Assembly: GCA_034008185.1 (NCBI GenBank)
Contig: CM067082.1
Coordinates: forward strand, 84,567,684-84,631,683
Length of the DNA: 64,000 nt
Direction of reading: 5' to 3'
From: Gorsachius magnificus
Taxonomy: Eukaryota; Chordata; Aves; Pelecaniformes; Ardeidae
The notes beneath the pieces were generated by a model. The model was not told the DNA's origin and made no database searches. It saw only the letters and a list, made by a program, of their open reading frames with translations. Positions 1 to 9,410 of the stretch are shown piece after piece. The position numbers were made by a program, and so were the translations under genes. Position 1 is the first letter of the stretch; every line of letters begins with the position of its first letter.

Positions 1-3000
1 TACGTGAGCTCTTCTCTGTGTTTGGGCCCAGTGTGATCTCCTGTGGCCCCAAGGAAATGAGGGGAAAATGTCCCATGGGCTTTGAACCCTGTAGTCAGTG
101 TTTCTCACTCCTCCAGTTTGATGTGAAATCCTTCTTGCAGCGGGTGCTGCTGACAGCCAGAATTCTGAGGCGCCTTCCCCCTGCCCGCTCTCACCACAGA
201 ACGGGTCCTGTGAGAGCCACCTTCTCCCGCCAGTGAGGAGGCAGGAGAGCCTCTCTTTCCCACCAGTTGTGCAAGAATATGCCAAATCCTTTCTGATTTT
301 TCAGGTTATTTGTGAATGCTGGCAAGCTGGTGCTTGTTAAGTAAAAGCTGGTATGTGAGACTTCTCCATAGCAGTTTACTTCAAAACCTGAATGTTTTTC
401 TGTCGATGGAACATCTGTGATGGTGAAGAGGAAGAATAACCTGAATAAATCAGTCTAAGTAGCACGCAGCATCCTTTCTAAACTTTGAACAGTCAAAAAA
501 TCTGGAACTCAGTTATCCCAGTTTTCATGCCAAATTTAATGCCACTGATTTCAAGTTATTTCTCGTTTTCTGTGTAAATGAGAGAAGAATCAGAAGAACT
601 TCTAGTAACATCTTACTAAGTGCGTAGGAGGTGATAAAATACAGTGGATAGATGCATTCAAAAGAACAAGAAATTGCTTATGAGGTTGTTTGTCTCTAGA
701 AGAATCAATAGCCTAGCAGCTGTCAGTGTCCGAAAGTTGTATCCAGGTACTTTTAAGATAAAAAGGAGAGAACATTTAAGTTTGAAGTTGTGGACTGAAC
801 CCTGGAACAAACTGGAGGTACGCTGGTCAGTTCTTGATTCCTTCAAATCTAGATCAGAAGCCCTTCTAGAAAACATGGATTAGTTAAATGTGAAGTTTTA
901 ATTTAATAATAGTATGAAATATAATGATTTATGAGATATTGGAGGTCAGAAGTTGTAATCTGGAAGTTTTTCTAGACATAAGGGCTGTGCATCTGTGAAT
1001 GAAATCTCTTAGGTCTTGGGCAGACAAAAGCTAAACAAAATAAGAGGAAAATCAAATCCACGTTGAGAAGTAAAAAAATTAAATTGTATTATCCACATTC
1101 CTACTTGAAATCTGTTAAGTTTCTTTGTTGCTTGGCTGGATCCAAGGCTATATGAGTAAAAAATCTTTCCTTTTAGTGTCTTGTACCATCCAGTAAGTTC
1201 CCAGTTATTATTCAGGCAATTTGAAACCAGAGGTGTAGCATTAGATAAATAACATCTATCAAACAGCAGAGCGAATTCTTTGCAATGACAGACATATTCT
1301 AGTTTAGTATCAGTCCAAATGATGGTTAGTGGTAAGATCAACTTTCCCAGCCTCTTACAAAAACAAGGCTGGTAACAGAGCTCCACCCAGGGATCTTAAG
1401 CTCATTCTGGTTATGCAGACGATGACCTTCTTCCTCTAGAGCATGGATGGGGACCATGAGAGTGGCCCTGGAGACTCTCCATCGCTGCCAAGAGCTCCTT
1501 TCCTCCCCTTGCGTTGAAGAGAGCTGCAGGCATGCTTGTGCTTGCAAGTTGTGCCTCTTGACACTGCAGGATTGCTGCGGTATCTGTTGCACAAGGGGCT
1601 CCTGGGGTGACAGGACTTGCATGTACAGTAGGCTTTGATCCAGCCAGCACTCCTCTCAAATCACTGAGTCACTCACCTATACGGCTTTACCTTTCCCATG
1701 ATACAACGTGTAGACAGCTGCAAGGACCTGCCAAATGCAGTTTATTAGGAAGCAAAGTTTTAAGCAGTGTACAGGAAAGCACCACTGCCCCACATCAGAG
1801 AAACATAAACAGAGAATAAGCCTCGAGCTTTTTTGGTATGGGAAGCCTGGAGATATGAAACATCACTCAGTGACAACTACGAGTTGCTCATATGCAAGTG
1901 GGTTATTATAAGGCTGAAATGAGACTCCTGAGGCATCAAAATAACACCAAAAGCAATCTTGGAAAAGGTGGGAGTGGTGTTGTACACTCTCATCACTTTC
2001 ACAAAAAATACATCTTCAAGGAAGAGAATATATTAAAAATTGCTGAGCCTTTGGAAGGAAGCAAGTGCCTTGGGAGAAATTTTACAAATGGAGCTCACTT
2101 GACAAGACAAAATTGACTCTCCTACTTGACCCAAACAGGATACCACTATCTGGAATCTTGTTACAGCAGTGTGCTTTTCATAACCAACAATATTTGCAGC
2201 ATACTTTACATTGAGAGATGTTCCAGTTGCTGCCTGGATGCTCATCACCATACTTCTGCTTGAATTGAATTGTGGTGTGGACTTTAATGGGATTTCACCT
2301 GTTTGTCCCTGTAGAGAATTTCGCCTGTGGGTTTTACTCAAGACACTTGAAAGTTGCTTTGAATGTGTCTTTCTGGAGCCAGGAGTTTTAATTGCTGTGC
2401 TTTGAGTGGATTTACTGGAGGAGGGAGATCTCCATGTTTTAAAAGTGGAGGCATCCCGCACCTGCTTAAATTAAAATACACAAGATGTGGCAACTCAGGA
2501 GCAATTAATTTCAATAATAATATTAGCTAGTTATTTCAGAGGCAAGTCTGGGTGGCAGCGTGCATGTCAGATTGTGCAGCCGTTCTTCATTAGGTGTGAT
2601 CCGATGCAGATGCTCAACTGATTTTGCTGGAGCTTGGCTGACTTGCATGGACTGAAGAGTCGGTCTGTGGCATCTCCTGTGGCTTCTTCTCCTTTGAAAC
2701 CTCAGCCATACCTTTGCTCAGCTGTGCTGATTGTACTTGCGTTTTCTTCTCATGTGCTTGCCACAGTCTCTCCTTTCCCATCTGAATAAGAGAGTGCTCT
2801 CACTGTAGGATAATGCTGTGTTCTTACCAGCTCCAGATTTTGACTTCCAACAGTAAGGCATCCACAACAGCAAATTAAAGTTGAGAGAGATTTTGACTGT
2901 AAATCTGGGTTGTGTTTGAGTGGGCAACTCAGCTTAGTGTTCAGATTCATTTAAGTGGAGGCTTTTTTTTTCCCCCCCCTTGTCCTACTGCTTTCACACC

Positions 3001-5988
3001 TGTGCAGGAGGGGGTTTTGCCTTGAGTAGTTGCAATGGAGAATCTGAGACTCTTGTTCTCAACAGGGAAAGGAGGGGGTTGTTTATCACTTCACCCCATC
3101 TACAGAGTCTGGCCTGCTAACTTTGTTGCTTATGAATTCAAGTGTGAGAATGTATTTCACAGCCCATATGAGAGCTCGCTATTTTGACTGTTGAGTTCTT
3201 GTGGCTGTTGGTGATGCAATCGTGCTGGGAAGGTGCAGCTCCAGGCAGAGCAACTTTTCTTTGAACTCCTCCTGCTACAGCTATTAAAAATAGGTCAGGT
3301 TAGAGAAAAGTAGGTCTAGTTTTGAAGTATATCATGAAGTATATTAAGCTAATCCATCTTGCATTGGAGACTGACACACGGTCGGGACAATAGTGATAGA
3401 GCCTGTCTCATAAACGTTAACAATTTTACTCAGTCAAAACCAGTTGGATGTACAAAATACAGTTTCATACTCCAGGTGAGAAGGGTTAAGAATCTAATGT
3501 TTCCCATAGCTCCCATAATTCCTTTTTTCCTCTTTCCCCTCCCCACCCTCCAAAAAAAAGAAAAAGGAAACAAAACAAAAAACCAAGCTAAAAACCAATG
3601 GTCTGGCTGCCAGCTTCTGGCTTTATTTAATGAATTACTTTGCACAATGATAAATTAAAAAAGAAATCCCACAATAACAAATCAAGATGAGCAGGTAAGC
3701 AGAGATTTCAGAGATATAAAGGAGGGTTATTATAAGCTAAGCCAATGTGTGAAAATGATAAATACTGGATGGCAGAGAAATCAACTCTTTGGAGCTACTG
3801 TCTGAATGATATTAAGGTTATTGATTAACAAAAATGATGTATGGATAACTTCTGTGAGCCTTGCGCATGAGATAGTGTTAGTAGTTAGTTCTTTATGTTG
3901 GGTTGTACTTTTTGCCTGTGCCAAATCAGTCTTACATAAATTACCTCAGCTCAGTTGATTTAATTTGTATTTGTGGAAGTTGTATCTCACAGTTTCACTG
4001 TGTTTTATGTTGCCTCTGTCTTCATGGAAGCGCAAACCAAATTTTTCAGAAGCGTCTAAGAAATCTAAGAGGCTTGAAAGCCACTAAGTGTGGGATCTAG
4101 ATACTTTCATTATGAGGCTCATAAAAACTTTGAGTTCTTTTCCCCATTTCAGAGGAAGATGCTTTAGGGTGGCGGAAAAGATTCAGGCTGGCTTCCATCT
4201 TGTTGTTCGCCCATGCTAATTAGAGGAAAAAAAACACACCAGAAAATTTTTGTTGTCTTAACTGGACTCAAAAACTCTCCCTTGTGGCCTTGTGCATGCT
4301 TTTCCTCTGATGGGATCTAGGATACAGGCACAGAGGAAAGGAGGAAGCCAGGCAAATGAGTGCCTGCTGCCGAGGTTCAAACTCTGGTCCAGATGAAGTC
4401 ACATAACTTGGGATGTCTTTAGCTGTGTTAATTTGGGGCTCTGTGGCAGCTAGGGTAGCACTGCTCACAGTCATGGGTGAAAAAGAGGAGTCCATGAGGC
4501 ATAACAAAAATCCAGGTAACCCTTCTTTCTTCCAGAGAAGTAGAAACCAAACATATTCCCTGCAGTTGTCTTAAAAAGTAAATAGGGGTTTCCAGGGAAT
4601 GGGATTGGCCCAGTGCTCTTTGCTTATCCCGGAGCTGATACGAAGCTACCCTGTTGTGTTTGGAGGGGTTACCTCAGAGTGATGTGAGAGCTGATGACAG
4701 CCCAGTTTGGGGCCACATCAATAAATCATTAATGCGTTCATAAATCACTTTCAGATTTGGTGTTACATTTGGATGCACTCAGGTAACCTGTGAAGCGGCC
4801 TTCTACTTGACCGTGTGCTTTGAACTGATCATAAAAAATATGTATTTACTTTAGTAATGTTTAGATTATCTATTTTCCTCTCCAAATTTACAGCAGCTGG
4901 CGTCAAAAAAAAATGAAAAACCAGACTCAACACCCCTTTGCCCCGTATGAGTGCAGAACTCGTGTGGTTTTGGTGAGGATGTGTTTTGCTAGAAGCATAA
5001 TCCAAAGGTACTTTCCAGAAACGCTGGCGACTGTTTGACGCATTGCTTTAATTTGTTGTGGCCATTATGGTTGCTATGATATTCTTGAAGCTCCCAAGGG
5101 ATGACCCTGACCTGTGTTTGAGCGTGGCCAGTTCAGGCATCTTTTTGGTAGGTCTGGCAGAATTAAATTTGCTGGCCCAAGGTAAAAGAGCTACTAATGC
5201 CTGTCTGCTCCTGCCACCAAGCTGGGGAAGTGCCCTGAAGAAAACTCAGGCTGGATGCCGCTTTTTCTTTTGTGTGATGAGAAATTTGGGGAAACTAACA
5301 ACTGTTTTGGGAAGGCTGCTCTTTTCCCCCCATCGCCCCTGCGTGATGGTAGTTCATTCCTCCTCTGCACCTCCTCTCCCTGCCCACAGCAGGCTCAGGC
5401 ATAGGCAGCAGCAGGGAGTCTGCTGCCTTGAGCATCTCCCTTTATTACCCGGCCTGAGCTAAAACACTCACTAATCCTTACCACACCACGGATGTCTTGA
5501 AAAGGCTTGGACAAGTTATGTGGCTCAGTATGACTGTATCCTGCCCCAGAAGCTTTGGTATCCCCGTGTCTCACTTCGCAGGGGGAGCGAGGAGGAGGCT
5601 TCTATAATGACCATGCTGTGGAAGGAGCTAAACAGAGGATTTTTATTCTTTTTTTCCAACTCCTAGATTGCTCCAGAACATCATTGCCCCTCGGATATCT
5701 GGGGGAGAGGGGAAGAAACCAGAGAGGTAGGTTTCCTGCCAGTAATTATTTTACATAGGCTAAGCAGAGGAAAACTTGAGGGAGGGGAAAGCAGTGCAGG
5801 GAACGATCTCACTGAAGCAAAGACAAAACGCAGAAGCCAGAGCCTTGCTTGGAGCCAGCTGGCCCCTTAGCTGACCTGCTATAGGGCTGTCTCCAGTTGA
5901 AAAGCAGCCTGCTGTTCTTCTCCCCTTTTATTTGAGACAAAGCAAGTGGCTGAAGGTTGGATGGTATGGCAAGGGCCTCGTTTCCACT
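1..5988. other. Unique intronic or intergenic DNA, no convincing gene
   Basis: This stretch is AT-leaning single-copy sequence with short A, T and C runs (for example the T8-C9 run near 2963-2979). No frame shows a recognisable protein family. Two exon-like frames stand out weakly and are listed as findings: plus 700-817 and minus 2033-2461. The 134-codon plus frame at 5058-5462 has no flanking splice sites worth naming and reads like a chance frame. I saw no recent repeat here before the LTR at 5989. Confidence 0.5.
5984..5988. repeat. Left target-site duplication of LTR copy 1 (CCACT)
   Basis: The five bases CCACT lie immediately before the LTR terminus at 5989 and recur immediately after it at 6559-6563. 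A 5-bp duplication is the usual size for ERVL-type (class III) retroviral integration in vertebrates. Confidence 0.85.
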
Positions 5989-6558
5989 TGTTGTGGTTTA
6001 ACCCCAGCTGGCAACCAAGCACCACACAGCAGCTCGCTCACCTTCCACCCTGCCCCTGGTGGGATGGGGGAAGAGAATCAGAAGGGCAAAAGTAAGAAAA
6101 CTAGTGGGCTGAGATAAGAAAAGTTTAATAATTGAAATAAAATAAAATAAAAATAATAAAATGTAGTAAAAAGGAAAACAACAAAAAAGGGAACAAAACT
6201 CAGGAAAAACAAGTGCTGCAGCTGCTCACCACCTGCTGACCAATGCCCAGCCTGTCCCTGAGCAGCCATCGTTGCTCCCTGGCCAACTCCCCCAGTTTCT
6301 ACACTGAGCATGATGTTATCTGGCCTGGAATAGCCCTTGGCCAGTTGGGGTCAGCTGTCCTGGCTGTGCCCCCTCCCAGCTTCTTGTGCACCTGGCAGAG
6401 CATGGGAAGCTGAAAAGTCTTTGACTAGTCTAAGCACTCCTTAGCAATGACTAAAACATCAGTGTGTTAGCAACATTCTTCTCATGCTAAATCCAAAACA
6501 CAGCACTATGCCAGCTAGGAGGAAGAAAATGAACTTTATCCCAGACAAAACCAGGACA
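5989..6558 (-). mobile_element. Solo LTR of an avian endogenous retrovirus, ERVL-like, minus strand
   Basis: The 570-bp element starts on the plus strand with TGTTGTGGTTTAACCCC and ends with AACCAGGACA, so it has TG...CA termini. Perfect 5-bp flanking duplications (CCACT) define both ends exactly. The sense strand is minus: read that way it begins TGTCCTGGTTTTGTC, carries an ATTAAA polyadenylation signal (plus 6124-6129), and ends in GGGGTTAAACCACAACA. The position that would hold the TATA box (near 6297-6305) reads GTGTAGAAA and is degraded. The middle (about 6125-6165) has gained an A/T-rich TAAAA-type low-complexity tract. No internal viral sequence lies beside it, so this is a solo LTR left by LTR-LTR recombination. 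The central part differs from the copy at 8845, so the two belong to different subfamilies. The family assignment rests on recalled neoavian LTR sequence and the duplication length; no database search was done. Confidence 0.88.
6124..6129 (-). promoter_or_regulatory. ATTAAA polyadenylation signal of LTR copy 1
   Basis: On the sense (minus) strand the motif ATTAAA precedes a stretch aligned to the R/U5 boundary of the copy at 8845, where the same hexamer occurs at the equivalent place. This shared motif is one reason for assigning the LTR to the minus strand. Confidence 0.5.
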
Positions 6559-6563
6559 CCACT
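6559..6563. repeat. Right target-site duplication of LTR copy 1 (CCACT)
   Basis: CCACT directly follows the LTR terminus and matches 5984-5988 at all five positions. Confidence 0.85.
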
Positions 6564-8839
6564 TTGCGGATTAAAGGGTCCTGCCTGAGTGAGTCCAGGA
6601 ACAGCAAAAGCATAACTTCTTCATCTTGTGTTGGCTGTGGAGGTTTGATTTTCTGGGAGGCTGCCTTCCAGGGACTTTTCAGCAAACAATAAAATCATGA
6701 AACAGAGCTAGGCTTAATGGTTCTTAATTGAGCAGATCTCCCCTGGAATGAGTGGGTTGTTTACGGCTTTGCAGCCTGCAGAATTTGACCCAGCATTTGG
6801 TTTTGGACTCCTATTTTCTCTGTTTGAGATTGAAGGAAAACCAAAAAGAAAACAAATACAAATCGTAGAGTGAATTTGGAGCTGAATTCTGCTCCCTAGT
6901 ATTTTTTGATATTTCTACTGGATTGCAAAGGAGCAAGGAAATTTTCCTGGTGCAAGGAGCATAGCATCAGCCTACCCAACTCCTCTTCTACCTCCATCTC
7001 TGCAGTATCTAATATATAGAATAGGGAAGAAGTAGGTGCAACTGGTACATAGTGTGCTGGGTAACAACAGAGCTTGGCTGCCAGGCAGGTCTTTCAGAGC
7101 CATTCCCACCTGTCAGTAGCTCTGGAATGGACAGACAGATATCTTGGGATACATGGAGAATGTGACTTCCTAGTTTGGGAGTGGGACTGGATCTTTATAG
7201 CACTTAGTTACTGCAATTTGTTGAGCATGAGAAAGAAACAGCAGGCAAAAAGAACAGAATGGGGGAAAATAAAATTTATGTGATCAAGATGTTGCTGAGT
7301 TTTGCAAAGAAAAACTTTTCTTTGCACTGGAAATACAGATGAATGTGAATCAGCCTGAAGTGGTTTGGTTTTGCCCTCATGACCACGAGAATCAAAGTTC
7401 CCCATTACCCCAAGCAATCTAGACAATAGGAAGCAGATAATGGGACGTTTCTGTCGCCACTAAGGAGGGCTCCCATTAAATTGCTTGTAGGTCTTTGGAA
7501 AGGTCAGTCAAAGCTTAAGCAACCCCCTGTTGTTTGACAACATCAGAGCTCAAACACCATGATCCTGGAGAACTCTGCTCTTTGAAAAAGGGGGATGTTT
7601 AATTACCTTTTGAAAGCTGGCAGCAGGACAGGATGCAAGGATGTTTTCTTTCTTTTGTGTCAGTTGAACAAGTTACTATTTTGGTACATGAGAGCAAGTA
7701 ACCCACCGCACTAGAGGAGACTGTCCCTTCCTCTGACCTGCTGTTGGGAGAAAAGCAAAGGCAGGAGGATATTAGTGAAGGTGAGCCTGCTGCAGGAAGG
7801 AAGCCTTGACACAAGAATGTTTGTGTAAGGGGAGGCAGAGGCTCCCAATGCTTCTCTTAATGCGGTATCGGCATTTCAATTCCGTTCATCTTTAAATATA
7901 TACTTATTTATTGGCCTTGCTTTGCAGGAAGGCATCGGTGCAGTTGCAGGAAATCGACTGCTGTCGCTTTAATGAAATTTTCTTTCATCATCAAAGGAAC
8001 TGGCAAACTGGTTGCAGTAGTTTTAATTTTTAAAATTGCAATGCATCTGCTCCCTCCCAGGGGCAGTCTTTCACAGTGCTTTGTTTACGCTCTTCAACTA
8101 TATCTTTTTTTTCCTTTTTCTTTTTTTTTTTTTCCAAGGGTTTGGATTTGTTACATCTAAACAAGCTAAACAGAAACTGTGCCTCAGGGAGAAACATCCT
8201 CTTAAGTAATTGAAAATAAATTGGAGGCAGCCTTTTAGCATTAGACATGGTACCTACCACTGTAAAGAGAATGTAAATGTATGTGTCACATATGCTTGTG
8301 GTAAACATAAAAGAGATGTATACAAGGAAAAGATCATTTGGTTTGGGTATCTCCAGCCAAGCCTGGCCAAGAAGTGGAGTATCCCTCATCCTAATTTCAT
8401 ATACAGTACCTGTAGGAAGAACAAGCCCTTGCTGTGCTAGTTCTTCCTTCCACCAGCATTCACAGGGATTTGTCATTGCCTTGGTGGGAGAGCCTGGTTG
8501 GGCAGTGTCCAGGTCTTGTGGCTGAATAGAAAATCTAAAGCAGGTTTATCTCACCCAGGGCGTGCTGCCTGATCAGCAGGCACACCAGCTCAGTGAACAG
8601 AAGAGTTTGGGCCTACCAAGGGTTTAGTAGGGCAGGTGTAGCCTTGTACAGACCCAGTTGTCTTAGGAAATGAAAGTCTGGCTAGGAACAGAAGTTGATG
8701 CTATAGATGTAACAGGTTTCTATCCGTGGTGTAATATATATGACACTGGAGTGGAAGAATCAGATCTAGGTTTGATGTAGCCATGGGTTTATTTTTTCAT
8801 CATGGGCAAATTACATGGTCTTTCTGAACTCCGTTCTTC
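6564..8839. other. Unique spacer between the two opposed LTRs
   Basis: About 2.3 kb of unique AT-leaning sequence separates the two solo LTRs. It holds a T-rich tract at 8104-8135. I found no gag, pol or env-like frame, so it is not the interior of one provirus; the LTRs also point in opposite directions and have different duplications. The 148-codon minus frame at 8030-8476 owes part of its length to a lysine run read from the T tract and is not a credible gene. Confidence 0.6.
8104..8135 (+). repeat. T-rich low-complexity tract
   Basis: Runs of T interrupted by single or paired C occupy most of this interval. It ends in TTTCCAAG, which superficially resembles a splice acceptor, but no supported exon follows. 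Confidence 0.8.
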
Positions 8840-8844
8840 AGCTA
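8840..8844. repeat. Left target-site duplication of LTR copy 2 (AGCTA)
   Basis: AGCTA lies directly before the TG terminus at 8845 and recurs at 9406-9410 directly after the CA terminus. Confidence 0.85.
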
Positions 8845-9120
8845 TGTACTGGTTCTGTCTGGGATGGAGTTAATTTTGTTCATAGTAGCTTGCATGGTGT
8901 TCTGTTTTGGATTTGTGATGAAAACACTCTTGATAACACAGGGATGTTTTCATTACTGCCGAGCAGTCCTTACACAGCAGCAAGGCCTTTTCTGCTCCTC
9001 ACCCCATCCCACCAGTGAGGAGGCTGAGGGTGCACAAGAAGCTGGGAGGGGCCACAGCTGGGACAGCTGACCCCAACTGACCAAAGGGATACCCCATACC
9101 ATATGACACCATACCCAACC

Positions 9121-9126
9121 ATAAAA
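9121..9126 (+). promoter_or_regulatory. TATA-like box of LTR copy 2
   Basis: ATAAAA sits about 170 bases upstream of the ATTAAA signal inside the plus-strand LTR, the spacing expected of a U3 promoter and R-region polyadenylation signal. Transcription would start near 9150 if the promoter were active. Confidence 0.45.
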
Positions 9127-9289
9127 GCTCCAGGAAAGGGGGAAAGGGGTGTGGTGGGGTATTCAGAGTTACGGCATTTGTCTTCCCAAGTAACTTACAA
9201 GTGATAGATCTCTGTTTCCTCGAGATGGCTGAAGTAGTGAATTAATTCCTTATTTTGCTTTGCTTGTGCATGCAGCTTTTACTTTGCCT

Positions 9290-9295
9290 ATTAAA
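9290..9295 (+). promoter_or_regulatory. ATTAAA polyadenylation signal of LTR copy 2
   Basis: ATTAAA is followed by TTGTCTTTATCTCAACCC, which is the conserved R/U5 stretch of this LTR family. The same hexamer is kept in the minus-strand copy at 6124-6129. Confidence 0.5.
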
Positions 9296-9405
9296 TTGTC
9301 TTTATCTCAACCCACGAGTTCTTGCCCTTTTATCCTTTCGATTCTCTCCCCTGTTCCACTGTGGCTGTGTGGGGGTGAGCTGCCTGCTGGGCTTAAACCA
9401 CGCCA

Positions 9406-9410
9406 AGCTA
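9406..9410. repeat. Right target-site duplication of LTR copy 2 (AGCTA)
   Basis: AGCTA directly follows the LTR terminus and matches 8840-8844 exactly. Confidence 0.85.

Larger units (their letters stand above)
8845..9405 (+). mobile_element. Solo LTR of an avian endogenous retrovirus, ERVL-like, plus strand
   Basis: The 561-bp element runs from TGTACTGGTTCTGTC to TTAAACCACGCCA, with TG...CA ends and perfect 5-bp duplications (AGCTA). It is the same superfamily as the copy at 5989 but in the opposite orientation: the first half (U3; GTGCACAAGAAGCTGGGAGG and GACAGCTGACCCCAACTG are shared nearly letter for letter) and the last about 120 bp align well, while the middle does not. In sense orientation a TATA-like ATAAAA is at 9121-9126 and an ATTAAA polyadenylation signal at 9290-9295, giving a plausible U3-R-U5 order with R near 9150-9315. 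There is no adjacent internal region, so it is a solo LTR. Known LTRs of this kind can act as promoters; nothing here shows that this copy does. Confidence 0.9.

Noticed and set aside
5058..5462. 134-codon plus-strand frame
   Set aside because: No recognisable domain, no splice signals at its limits, and the length is within chance expectation for a window this size.
8030..8476. 148-codon minus-strand frame
   Set aside because: Length is inflated by a lysine run read from a T-rich tract; composition is otherwise random and there are no splice signals.
6564..8839. Interior of a provirus between the two LTRs
   Set aside because: The LTRs are inverted relative to each other, have different 5-bp duplications and no retroviral frames lie between them.
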